The position numbers and the translations under genes were made by a program. From contig JBOHGG010000027.1 in assembly GCA_050700115.1 (NCBI GenBank), forward strand, positions 1 through 64,000: 64,000 nucleotides of DNA, in the 5' to 3' direction. The stretch's first letter is position 1, and each line of letters starts with the position of its first letter. The stretch comes from GCA-003244245 sp050700115. GTDB taxonomy: Bacteria; Actinomycetota; Actinomycetes; Mycobacteriales; Pseudonocardiaceae. Under the pieces are notes generated by a model, which saw only the letters and a program-made list of their open reading frames with translations, did no database searches and was not told the origin of the DNA. Below, piece by piece: positions 1 to 7,490 of this stretch.

Positions 1-166
1 TGTGTTTGAACTGCTCGACTCCCCGATCCCCCTCACACTCGCCGACAGGTAGCCACGAAGAAACCAGCACAAGCCAGGAACCCGCAGGTCAGCAGCCCCA
101 CGCAACCAAAGATCAAGTAAGTTCGGCCTAAATAGCCCGAATGAGGCCATGTTTCGCGGTAGCCGG

Positions 167-385
167 TCAGGCCGCAGCGATGGTCAGCGCGGCTACCGCC
201 GTGGGCTCGGGGATTGCCTCGCCGTCCTCACGCATCCCCTCGAGATGCAGGCTGATGGCCTCCCGCATGAGCGAGACACATTCGTCGTATTCACGTGCCG
301 CGGCAACACAGCCGGGCAGGTCGGGACTCCAGGCGCTGAAACCACCTTGCTCGTCGCGCTCGACGATGGCGACGTAGCCGTTCAT
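167..385 (-). CDS. hicB: HicB-family antitoxin (orphan)
   Basis: This 72-residue protein has the short HicB N-terminal fold: a YVAIVERDEQGGFSAWSPDLPGC opening in which the strand-turn-strand and the 'PDLPGC' motif are typical of the family, followed by the helix containing 'SLMREAI'. HicB antitoxins neutralise the HicA mRNA interferase and repress their own operon. The start codon overlaps the stop of a HicA relic by ATGA, the usual translationally coupled arrangement. There is no obvious C-terminal DNA-binding domain. Because the toxin partner is truncated, this antitoxin is probably an orphan; a role against a HicA elsewhere in the genome is possible. Confidence 0.8.
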   Translation of the reverse strand: MNGYVAIVERDEQGGFSAWSPDLPGCVAAAREYDECVSLMREAISLHLEGMREDGEAIPEPTAVAALTIAAA

Positions 386-483
386 TGTGCCCTCCGCTCC
401 AGGCCAGCTTGCCTCAGGATGCTCCGCTCGGTACGTGGATGCAACGTGTCGCTGGGCTTACCGGCGACCGTGACTCCAGCACG
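382..483 (-). pseudogene. HicA toxin C-terminal relic
   Basis: Directly upstream of hicB the minus strand reads VTVAGKPSDTLHPRTERS followed by ILRQAGL. This is the C-terminal third of a HicA toxin (the 'HP-T-SILRQAGL' helix is highly typical). An in-frame TAG at 484-486 closes the frame, and no HicA N-terminus with the catalytic histidine is visible further upstream in this frame. Only about 33 codons remain, overlapping hicB by four bases. It is therefore a truncated toxin gene, most likely inactive. Confidence 0.65.
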
Positions 484-544
484 CTATAACCCGACTCCGA
501 CAAGATCACTGCACTGCGACCCTAGGTATTCGGGTCTGTCTAAC

Positions 545-563
545 TTAATGTAGGCAAACCTCA
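545..563. promoter_or_regulatory. IdeR/DtxR iron-box-like operator upstream of the ABC pair
   Basis: The 19-mer TTAATGTAGGCAAACCTCA matches the actinobacterial IdeR/DtxR consensus TTAGGTTAGGCTAACCTAA at 14 of 19 positions, counted by eye. It lies about 40 bases upstream of the GTG start of the first ABC gene. Iron-loaded IdeR/DtxR would be expected to repress here. Two similar sites precede the other siderophore units in this region, which strengthens the call. Confidence 0.6.
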
Positions 564-600
564 CTGTGGCCCCTCGATCGAGGGATGGAAGGAGGTGGTC

Positions 601-2271
601 GTGACGTCGCGGTTGCTCCGGGAGGCGATCGCCGGGCAGCGGTGGGTGGTGCTTGGGGCCGTGCTGCTGCTCGCCGGCTGGCAGGCTGCCGAGGCGCTGG
701 TTCCGGTGCTGGTGGGTGTCATCATCGACCGGGCCATCGTGACCGGCGATGCCGCAGCGCTGGCCGGGTGGCTGGCCGTCCTCGCCGCGCTGTTCATCGC
801 GCTGATGATGGGTTTCCGGTTCGGTGCCCGGCTGACGGCACGCGCCAGCGAGCACGCCGGGTTGGATCTGCGGCTGACCGTGACCGGTCGCATCCTCGAT
901 CCCCGCGGCGGCACCGGAGCTGGGCGGCTGCCCGGAGAGTTGCTGAGCATCGCCACCGCCGACGTGTCCCGGGTCGCGCTGATCAACCGCACGGTGGCCG
1001 AGGCCGTCGTCGCCGCATCCGGGCTGACGGTCGCGGCGGTGGTCCTGCTGAGCGCCTCCGTCCAACTGGGCCTGGTCGTGCTGATCGGCCTGCCTCCGGT
1101 GCTCCTCGCGCTGAACCTGCTGACCAGGCCACTGGAGCGGCGCAGCACCGCCGAGCAGGAGCAGGCTGCCCGCGCGACGGCGGTGGCCAGCGACCTGATC
1201 GGCGGGCTGCGGGTGATCAAGGGGCTGCGGGCGGAGCAGGCCGCGACAGCGCGCTACCGGGACGCGAGCCGCGCATCGCTGGCCGCGCGGCTTCGCGCGA
1301 CCCAGCTGCTCGCCGTGCATTCGGGCGCGACGCTGGCGGTGACCAGCGCGTTCCTGGCGCTGGTCGCGCTCGTGGGAGGCCGGCTCGCGGCCCAGGGACA
1401 GATCAGCATCGGCGAGCTGGTCGCCGCGGTCGGGCTGACCCAGTACCTGATCGGTCCGCTGAACGTGATCGCCATCGCCGTGGCGTCGTTCGCCCAGTGC
1501 CGGGCATCGGCCAGGCGGGTGGCCACGTTGCTCGCCGCGCCCCCTGCGGTGACCGGCGGCCCCGCCCCGCTGCCGAACCGGGCAGCGGGTGCCCTGCGGC
1601 TGGCTGGCCTGTCGCACGGTGCGCTGCGCAACCTCGACCTGGAGATCACACCGGGTGAACTGGTGGGGGTGGTGGCCCCCGAGCCCGCGGTCGTGGTCGC
1701 TCTGCTCGACTGCCTGGCGCGCGAGGCCGATCCCGACGCCGGGACGATTGAGCTCGACGGGATGGCGCTGCGCGACCTCGACCTCGACGCAGCTCGAACG
1801 GCTCTGCTCGTCGCCGCGCACGACACCGATCTGTTCGAGGACACCCTGATCGCCAACGTCGCGACCACCGCAGCCAGCCCCGAGCAGGTCACCCTCGCGA
1901 TGGCGGCATCGACCGCAGACGAGGTCGCCGACACCCTGCTCGACGGCGCTGTGCTCACCGAGCAGGCCCGGTCGCTGTCCGGCGGGCAGCGCCAGCGGGT
2001 CGCGTTGGCTCGCGCACTCGCCGCCGACCCGGCCGTGCTCGTCCTGCACGACCCGACGACCGCGGTGGACACCGTCACCGAGGCCCGCATCGCCAGCCGC
2101 TTGCGGGCGGTTCGTGCCGGCCGAACCACGGTGCTGGTCACCACCAGCCCGGCTCTGCTCGCCGCCACTGGCCGCGTCGTCATGCTGCTCGACGGGACGG
2201 TCGCTGGACAGGGCACCCACGCCGGGCTGGCCGGGTCTTCACCGGCCTACCGCGAGGCGGTGCTGGCATGA
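601..2271 (+). CDS. ABC half-transporter, exporter fold, with degenerate ATPase site (siderophore uptake/export type)
   Basis: A 556-residue protein with an N-terminal six-helix ABC transmembrane domain (about residues 10-310) and a C-terminal nucleotide-binding domain. The NBD keeps a perfect LSGGQ signature (about 459-463). Its Walker A is replaced by a lysine-free stretch 'VVAPEPAVVV' (about 357-365), its Walker B ends HDP instead of DE (about 484), and the switch histidine is absent. It therefore cannot hydrolyse ATP alone and should pair with the next gene. The GTG at 601 is preferred because GGAGG ends five bases upstream. Location under an iron box and next to siderophore-binding lipoproteins suggests iron-siderophore transport similar in architecture to IrtAB/YbtPQ; the direction of transport is not shown by sequence. 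Confidence 0.85.
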   Translation: MTSRLLREAIAGQRWVVLGAVLLLAGWQAAEALVPVLVGVIIDRAIVTGDAAALAGWLAVLAALFIALMMGFRFGARLTARASEHAGLDLRLTVTGRILDPRGGTGAGRLPGELLSIATADVSRVALINRTVAEAVVAASGLTVAAVVLLSASVQLGLVVLIGLPPVLLALNLLTRPLERRSTAEQEQAARATAVASDLIGGLRVIKGLRAEQAATARYRDASRASLAARLRATQLLAVHSGATLAVTSAFLALVALVGGRLAAQGQISIGELVAAVGLTQYLIGPLNVIAIAVASFAQCRASARRVATLLAAPPAVTGGPAPLPNRAAGALRLAGLSHGALRNLDLEITPGELVGVVAPEPAVVVALLDCLAREADPDAGTIELDGMALRDLDLDAARTALLVAAHDTDLFEDTLIANVATTAASPEQVTLAMAASTADEVADTLLDGAVLTEQARSLSGGQRQRVALARALAADPAVLVLHDPTTAVDTVTEARIASRLRAVRAGRTTVLVTTSPALLAATGRVVMLLDGTVAGQGTHAGLAGSSPAYREAVLA

Positions 2272-2305
2272 CCGCCGACGTACTTCCCCGCGCGGAGGCG
2301 GCAAT

Positions 2306-4063
2306 ATGACGGAGCTGCTGCCGGTCGCGTCCGCGGCGCAGGTCCGCCACACGCTGGCCGAGCTCGCCCGCCCATACCGGCTCCGCATCGCGCTCGCCGC
2401 ACTGGTGCTGATAGCCGGCACCGCGACGGTGCTGATCGCGCCGCCGCTGCTCGGGGTGATCGTCGACCTGGTCGTCGGCGGCGCCCCGGCCGGCGCGATC
2501 ACCGGGCCCGTCCTGGGGCTCGTGGGGGTCGCGGTCGCCGCCGGGATACTCGATGCGATCGGCCGGACCCTGGTGGCGAACAGCGGCGAGCCGATCCTGG
2601 CCACCCTGCGCGAGAACGTGGTCGACCGGGCACTGGCGGTACCGCCCGACGCCATCGAGCGGGCCGGCACCGGCGACCTGGTCTCCCGGGTCAGTGGCGA
2701 CGTCGCCGCGGTGTCGGAACTGTTCGGTGAGGCTCTGCCAGCGCTGGCCCGGTCCGCCCTGATGGTCGGGCTGACCCTGGTCGGTCTGGCCGTCCTGGAC
2801 TGGCGGCTCGCGCTCGCCGGCCTCGCCGCCGCCCCGGTGCAGGCCTTCGCGCTGCGCTGGTACCTGCGCCGGGCCGGGCCGATGTACGCCGCCGAGCGCA
2901 GCGCCGAAGGGGCCCGCGCCCAGCAACTGCTCGGCTCCATCGAGGGAGCAGCCACCGTGCGGGCGTTCCGGCTGGCCCGCGCGCACACCGAACGCATCGC
3001 GCAGCGATCCCGCGCCGCCATCACGATCTCGCTGCACACCACCGCCGAACAGACCCGGTTCTTCGGGCGGCTCAACATTGCCGAGCTGATCGGCACCTCC
3101 GCGGTGCTGCTCGTCGGTTTCATGCTGGTCCGGGCCGACGCGATCACCATCGGCGCCGCGACCGCCGCCGCGCTGTATTTCATCCGGCTCTTCGACCCGA
3201 TCAACACGCTGCTCGGGCTAGTCGACGAGGCCCAGGAGGCCACTGCCGGCCTGGCCCGGCTCGTCGGGGTCACCCAGCTTCCCCGGCCCGACCCGGACCG
3301 CGAGACCGGTGAGCCGGCCGACTCGTCGATCACCGTGGACGCTGTCGGGCACGCCTACACACCCGGCCACGACGCCCTCACCGGCGTCGATCTCACCCTG
3401 CGACCCGGGGAGCGGGTCGCCCTGGTCGGCGCCAGCGGCGCCGGCAAGACGACCCTCGCCAAGCTCATCGCCGGCGTGCACAACCCGAGTGCCGGGCAGG
3501 TCCGGATCGGCGGCGTCGCAGTCGCTGAGCTCGATCCGGCCGCCCCACGGGCCGCCGTCGTGCTGGTCACCCAAGAGGTGCACACCTTCGCCGGGACGCT
3601 CACCGACGACCTGCGGCTGGCCCGCCTCGACGCCACCGAGGCCGAGCTGGCTGCGGCACTGGACAAGGTGGGAGCGCTGGCCTGGGCACGCGCGCTGCCC
3701 GACGGCCTGGCCACCGTGGTCGGCGCCGGCGGGCACCGGCTGACCGCAACCCAGGCGCAGCAGCTCGCGCTGGCCCGTCTGGTGCTGGCCGACCCTCTGG
3801 TCGCCATTCTCGACGAAGCCACCGCCGAGGCCGGCAGCGCCGGCGCCCGGGTACTGGAAGCGGCCGCCCTGCGCGCACTCGACGGCCGCACTGCGCTCGT
3901 GGTGGCCCACCGGCTCACCCAGGCCGCGACCGCCGACCGCATCGTGGTGCTCGACACCGGCCGCATCGTCGAGACCGGCCCGCACGCCGAACTCGCCAGC
4001 GGTGACGGGCCCTACGCCCGGCTGTGGACCGCCTGGTCCCGGGCCCGGGGAACCGCTGGGTAG
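2306..4063 (+). CDS. ABC half-transporter, exporter fold, catalytic partner
   Basis: A 585-residue half-transporter with six membrane helices (to about residue 310) and an NBD whose Walker A (GASGAGKT, 375-382), Walker B (VAILDE, 499-504) and switch histidine (AHRL, about 535) are intact. Its signature is degraded to LTATQ (479-483). This is exactly complementary to the preceding protein: its Walker motifs plus the partner's LSGGQ make one canonical site, and the other site is dead. The start ATG has GGAGGCGG upstream; a 13-codon reading frame overlapping the previous stop (ATGA) sits between the genes and could couple translation. The two form one operon. Confidence 0.87.
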   Translation: MTELLPVASAAQVRHTLAELARPYRLRIALAALVLIAGTATVLIAPPLLGVIVDLVVGGAPAGAITGPVLGLVGVAVAAGILDAIGRTLVANSGEPILATLRENVVDRALAVPPDAIERAGTGDLVSRVSGDVAAVSELFGEALPALARSALMVGLTLVGLAVLDWRLALAGLAAAPVQAFALRWYLRRAGPMYAAERSAEGARAQQLLGSIEGAATVRAFRLARAHTERIAQRSRAAITISLHTTAEQTRFFGRLNIAELIGTSAVLLVGFMLVRADAITIGAATAAALYFIRLFDPINTLLGLVDEAQEATAGLARLVGVTQLPRPDPDRETGEPADSSITVDAVGHAYTPGHDALTGVDLTLRPGERVALVGASGAGKTTLAKLIAGVHNPSAGQVRIGGVAVAELDPAAPRAAVVLVTQEVHTFAGTLTDDLRLARLDATEAELAAALDKVGALAWARALPDGLATVVGAGGHRLTATQAQQLALARLVLADPLVAILDEATAEAGSAGARVLEAAALRALDGRTALVVAHRLTQAATADRIVVLDTGRIVETGPHAELASGDGPYARLWTAWSRARGTAG

Positions 4064-4267
4064 CCGCCGCTAGCTCGTCGCCCTCATCGTGTGGTCGTAC
4101 GGCTGCGCGCTCATTCCTCGCCGTCTGCATCGAGCAGATCGTCCCTGCCGACTCCCGATCGGGTGACGGGCGCCTCTCCGCGATCAACATCTCAACACCA
4201 TGCGACAGCCATCGACAATCACTCGGACAGAAGGGTGATAAGTACACACCAACGGGTGACATCAAAG

Positions 4268-4286
4268 TAAGGCGAGGCTAACGTCG
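4268..4286. promoter_or_regulatory. IdeR/DtxR iron-box-like operator upstream of siderophore-binding gene
   Basis: The 19-mer TAAGGCGAGGCTAACGTCG keeps the core AGGCTAAC of the IdeR/DtxR consensus and matches it at 13 of 19 positions by eye. It lies in the roughly 440-base gap between the ABC pair and the first binding protein, just upstream of a vestigial leader reading frame. The 4064-4260 part of the gap holds nothing else that I recognise. Confidence 0.5.
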
Positions 4287-4313
4287 TCGTCACTTGCGCA
4301 TCCCAAGGAACCC

Positions 4314-4503
4314 GTGACCATGACGCGGCTCGACCGTCCAGGCCCCACCCACCGACGACGCCACCCGGCGTCACCTTCTGATCGGCGGCGTGTCCCTGGC
4401 CGCAGACTCGGCGAAACCGTGCTCTACCTACCGTTCGCGATCGGCCGGCTCGTCCCCATGCTCGCCAGCGCAGATCGACGGCGACCCGACCACGGAGGCC
4501 CTG
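4314..4503 (+). pseudogene. Vestigial Tat-leader module upstream of the siderophore-binding gene
   Basis: Starting at GTG 4314 (ATG 4320) the frame reads MTMTRLDRPGPT. If one C is removed around 4348 it continues DDATRRHLLIGGVSLAA and later QIDGDPTTEALM, running in frame into the start of the next gene. The same order of motifs (LDRPxPIHDDATRR, LIGG, VDGDPAT) occurs at 7491-7634 and the first motif again at 4504 and 7009. I read this as a one-base-frameshifted remnant of a Tat signal region left by duplication of the binding-protein unit. It is not expected to be translated to a functional protein. Confidence 0.55.
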
Positions 4504-5538
4504 ATGACCACGATGCTGCTCGACCGACCTGACCCGATCCGCGACGATCTGACCCGGCGTCGGTTGCTCGGCGCCGGGCTCGGCGCGGGCGTGGGCCTGG
4601 CCCTGACCGGTTGCACCTCGAACGAGCCGGCCGCTGCCCCGTCGGCGTCCCCCACCGCCGAGGCCGGGTGGAGCTTTACCGACGACCGCGGCACGACTGT
4701 TTCGCTTCCTGCCCGGCCGCAGCGGATCGCGGCGTACGAGATCGCCGCCGGGCCGCTGCGCTTCCTCGGCGCGCCGGTGGTCGCGGTCTTCGGTGGCAGG
4801 CCCCTCGACCAGAGCGCGCACCTCGACGGCCTTGACCTGGCCGGGATCTCCTCGGCAGGTGCGGTGATAGGCGAAGTCAACTACGAGGTGCTCATCGAAC
4901 TTGAGGTGGACCTGATCGTCACCCTGTTCAACGCTGACCAGCCCGCGGTGTTCGGGTTCAACGACGCCCCCGCGCAGGCCAAGGCCGAGCGGATCGCACC
5001 CATCGTGGCGCTCGACGGCACCGAGGACCGCGGCGCAACGATGACGAGGTTCGTCGATCTGGCGAGCAGCGTTGGCGCGGACCAGCAGGCCCCCGCGCTG
5101 AGTGCAGCCCGGCGCCGGTACACCGACGCCCAAGAGGCAATGCGGGCAGCTACCGCAGCCAAGCCGGGCCTGCGCGCGCTCGCCATTCGCCTGGATCCGC
5201 AAGCCGGAACTGTCACGTTCATCGGCCCTTATGAGTTGTATCCGCAGCTGCAACAGTTCGCCGACCTGGGATTGGACCTGGCCGAGTTCACCGGCGGCCG
5301 CGAAACGGCGAGCCTGGAGGAGATCAGCAAGTATCGGGGCGACCTCCTGCTGGTCGACGCCTTCAGCAACCTGCCCGCGGTGGCCGAGCTGCCGCTGTGG
5401 ACGGAACTGCCCGCGGTCAAGGCCGGCCAGACGGTGCCGTTCCAACCGCTGGCCAGGTACCGCCACGACCAGGTGGCCGCCGAGATCGAAGCCGTCGTCG
5501 CGGCCGTCCGCGCCGCGAACGCCGCCCTGGTCCCATGA
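4504..5538 (+). CDS. Fe3+-siderophore ABC transporter substrate-binding lipoprotein, Tat-exported
   Basis: A 344-residue FepB/FecB-type periplasmic-binding-fold protein (class III, TroA-like). The N-terminus has a twin-arginine motif (DDLTRRRLLGAG) and a lipobox ending ALTGC near residue 38, so it should be exported folded and lipid-anchored. The mature part has the expected 'FTDDRGTTVSLPARPQRI' opening and an 'EVLIELEVDLIVTL' segment that corresponds to the conserved linker helix. ATG 4504 is chosen because GGAGG ends five bases upstream, although the frame stays open upstream into a vestigial leader. It likely delivers ferric siderophore to a transporter under IdeR control. Confidence 0.85.
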   Translation: MTTMLLDRPDPIRDDLTRRRLLGAGLGAGVGLALTGCTSNEPAAAPSASPTAEAGWSFTDDRGTTVSLPARPQRIAAYEIAAGPLRFLGAPVVAVFGGRPLDQSAHLDGLDLAGISSAGAVIGEVNYEVLIELEVDLIVTLFNADQPAVFGFNDAPAQAKAERIAPIVALDGTEDRGATMTRFVDLASSVGADQQAPALSAARRRYTDAQEAMRAATAAKPGLRALAIRLDPQAGTVTFIGPYELYPQLQQFADLGLDLAEFTGGRETASLEEISKYRGDLLLVDAFSNLPAVAELPLWTELPAVKAGQTVPFQPLARYRHDQVAAEIEAVVAAVRAANAALVP

Positions 5539-5544
5539 GAGGGA

Positions 5545-5687
5545 ATGGCGGGATCGCCGTTGTGGTCGCAACTGCCGGCGGTGCGCGAGAGCAACGTCGC
5601 GTACGTGGATGCGTCTGCGTGCTCTTCAACGTCCCGGCCGCCAGCGACCGGATCCTCGACGATGTCGAGACTGCGGTCGGGGGGTGA
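5545..5687 (+). pseudogene. C-terminal relic of a second siderophore-binding protein
   Basis: Immediately after the preceding gene one frame reads SPLWSQLPAVRESNVAYVD, the typical near-C-terminal segment of FecB-like binding proteins. The frame then shifts within 5605-5625 to another that reads VLFNVPAASDRILDDVETAV before a TGA. The two pieces form a plausible C-terminus only if joined across a frameshift, and no N-terminal part is present. It is the tail of a lost duplicate. Confidence 0.5.
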
Positions 5688-5716
5688 GCGGATCGCGTGG
5701 TCGTCGACGACGCGAC

Positions 5717-6097
5717 TCAGCACTCGACGAGGTCGAGACCGGGATCTATCCGGCGCAGGTCGTCCGGATCACTGGTCACCGTGACGCCGCCGACCCGCCG
5801 CGCCAGCAGCGCGACGGAGGCATCCGCGACGTCGGTGGTACCGGACGCGCCGCACAGCTGGCCGACCGCGCGTGCTTCCGGCCCGTCCAACGGCGTGATC
5901 GTGACCTCCTCAGCGGCGAGCACCCGGACCAGCCGGACCTGGCGGGCGGGGTTGCGCCACACCTGCGCGAGGACCGCACCGGGGACGTGGACCTGCTCGG
6001 CGAGCTCCAGCAACCGCACGATCCGGCGGTCCGAGCGCTCCACAGCGATCAGCGCACCGGTGTCGAGGACTACAGGCCGAGGACGCTGCGGGCCCAT
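5717..6097 (-). CDS. vapC: PIN-domain toxin, VapC type
   Basis: A 126-residue PIN-domain protein. It begins MGPQRPRPVVLDTGALIAVE, where the first conserved aspartate of the RNase site is in 'VVLDTG'; further acidic positions follow in 'TTDVADASVALLA' and 'TSDPDDL'. VapC toxins are Mg2+-dependent RNases, usually cleaving tRNA or rRNA. It overlaps its cognate antitoxin by 28 bases, a normal VapBC arrangement. The ATG at 6097 was chosen because the open frame upstream has no PIN homology and overlaps the antitoxin completely. Confidence 0.8.
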   Translation of the reverse strand: MGPQRPRPVVLDTGALIAVERSDRRIVRLLELAEQVHVPGAVLAQVWRNPARQVRLVRVLAAEEVTITPLDGPEARAVGQLCGASGTTDVADASVALLARRVGGVTVTSDPDDLRRIDPGLDLVEC

Positions 6098-6294
6098 GCG
6101 GTCTCCTCCTCGGTCGCCGGGCCAAGCGCAACACGGATCTCGGCCAGCGCGTCGCGCAGACTCTCCCGGCGGGCGCGTTCGACCATCGCCTCGGCCACCC
6201 ACGCGCTCACCGACGGTGCGCGTCCCGCCGCGACCGCGGCCTCCGCGGCCTCCACCGCTGCCTGGTCGACGGTCACTGTTACTCGTGTTCGCAT
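6070..6294 (-). CDS. vapB: Antitoxin of VapBC pair, ribbon-helix-helix type
   Basis: A 74-residue protein beginning MRTRVTVTVDQAAVEAAEAA, a ribbon-helix-helix opening (beta-strand TRVTVTVD, then helices 'VEAAEAAVAAGRAPSVSAWVAEAMVERA'). This family of small CopG/VapB-like antitoxins binds the toxin through its C-terminal helix and autoregulates the operon. It lies directly upstream of the PIN toxin and overlaps it. An upstream ATG at 6348 is possible but adds residues without RHH character. Confidence 0.75.
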   Translation of the reverse strand: MRTRVTVTVDQAAVEAAEAAVAAGRAPSVSAWVAEAMVERARRESLRDALAEIRVALGPATEEETAWARSVLGL

Positions 6295-6525
6295 ATCTGA
6301 AGTGTACCAATGCAGCAAATCATATGCACGACGGATCTCCCCGAGCATCTGCGCGGCGGCCCGCTCGGGCCCTCAGCGTCGCACCGATCGCCATCACCGA
6401 AAACTCCCTCTTCCCGAACGTCATCGCACCGTGGGTGGAGTCGGCGCTGACGGGAGGGGGAGGTCCGGGCGATCCTCCGCGGAGATCCGGGTCCCGAGGA
6501 CCCGCTGTTGGCCCGCCCCGGCACG

Positions 6526-6835
6526 CCGTCCTCGGCTCCGCATCGCCGAGATACAGGTCCAACAGTGCCGGCAGCGGCCGTCCCCGCCCGAAACCGCGCT
6601 CCACCATTAGATCGACTGCGGTTCGGGCGGCGCTGCAATGGAGGAGAATCTCGAGTTCCTCGGCGTCCGCGACGATCTCCGCCTCGATCCCGGCGGCGGC
6701 GAAGAGCAGGTCCACGACGACTCTGATCCCGTCGGCTTCCGGGCTGATCAGGCGCGCCGTTGCGAGCCTGCCGACCGCGGCCTGCTCTGAGTCGCAGGCT
6801 TGCACCACGACACGCCCGCCGGTCGCGGCTGGCAT
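6526..6835 (-). pseudogene. Relic of AbiEii-like nucleotidyltransferase
   Basis: The minus strand encodes GIRVVVDLLFAAAGIEAEIV and, a little later, AVDLMVERGFGRGRPLPALL. In full-length AbiEii/AbiGii-type nucleotidyltransferase-like proteins these segments are separated by about 60 residues (the 'PVA-TGHLIALK-LARD' core), which are missing here. The continuation beyond 'LYLGDA' has no recognisable similarity. I therefore treat it as an internally deleted relic. Type IV toxin-antitoxin or phage-defence ancestry is inferred from family knowledge only. Confidence 0.45.
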
Positions 6836-6859
6836 TGGGGTAACGGTCGTCTTGACAAA

Positions 6860-6878
6860 CCAGGTTAGGCAAGCCAAA
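6860..6878. promoter_or_regulatory. IdeR/DtxR iron-box-like operator with TTGACA -35
   Basis: The 19-mer CCAGGTTAGGCAAGCCAAA matches the IdeR/DtxR consensus at 14 of 19 positions, including an unbroken AGGTTAGGC. A TTGACA at 6852-6857 immediately precedes it on the plus strand, so repressor binding would cover the promoter spacer and -10 region. It drives the decayed binding-protein copy at 7009 and possibly the intact gene at 7631. Confidence 0.6.
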
Positions 6879-7008
6879 CATAAGGGAACGTAAGGAGCAT
6901 AAGGGATATAAACCATCCTGGCCTGCCAGGAGGCTGCCTGACCGCTGGGTTCCGCGGGGAGAGCTCGTCGTGCGTCAGCCCGACTTCCGCGCCAACCCGG
7001 AGGTGCGC

Positions 7009-7262
7009 ATGACCACGTCCACGCTCGACGCCCGACCGCACCTCATCGACGACCTCACCCGCCGGGGGTTCGGGCTTCCCGGTCACCGTCGCGCACAAGT
7101 ACGGCTCCACACCGATCCCGGCCGAGCCGCAACCCGTCGTCACGGTCGGTTTCACCGACCCGGACTTCGTACTCGCGCTGGGCGTCGAACCCGTGGCGAT
7201 CACGGACTGGTACGGCGACTACCCCTTCCTGCGCGGGTCGGTGGTATTCGGATGCCCTCATG
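7009..7262 (+). pseudogene. Frameshifted and truncated siderophore-binding protein
   Basis: A good GGAGG precedes the ATG at 7009. The first frame encodes a Tat-like leader (LDARPHLIDDLTRRGFG) and then loses the protein. Another frame takes over at about 7073 with GFPVTVAHKYGSTPIPAEP, TVGFTDPDFVLALGVEPVAI and TDWYGDYPF. These are the first 65 or so mature residues of a FecB-like binding protein, closely resembling the intact neighbour (AFPVTIEHKFGSTTIPAPP). The lipobox segment and everything after 'DYPF' are missing. It is a pseudogene with deletions and a frameshift, still sitting behind an iron box. Confidence 0.7.
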
Positions 7263-7331
7263 ACCGGCACGGTCGCCGCCCGCCGCGCCCAGACCGCTGA
7301 CTGGTACGGGGGCAAGAGCTCCTTCTCCTGG

Positions 7332-7417
7332 GTCAGCTCCCAGCCCCCCGAACTCGACAGCAGAGCTGTTGGACCGACCTCCGACAGCGCTGCTGTCGAG
7401 TTCGGGAGCAGAGGAGC
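7332..7417. repeat. Long imperfect inverted repeat, copy 1
   Basis: Perfect 17-base arms CCCGAACTCGACAGCAG (7345-7361) and its complement (7388-7404) enclose 26 bases. Outer arms CAGCTCC/GGAGCTG (7332-7338, 7411-7417) extend the structure. The core GAACTCGACA recurs in the still more perfect inverted repeat at 26507-26566. It lies between the truncated binding-protein relic and the leader reading frame. Confidence 0.7.
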
Positions 7418-7490
7418 TGGTCCGAAAGATCTGGAACGTGCCGAGCCGACCCCGACCTCATGGCCTGAACCGACCGTAGGAGCAATCGTG

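Noticed and set aside
484..2220. A 578-codon open frame on the minus strand opposite the first ABC gene
   Set aside because: Its translation is rich in Arg/Gly/Gln without motifs, and it mirrors the codons of the strongly conserved ABC gene on the other strand. Similar long shadows occur opposite most genes because of high GC.
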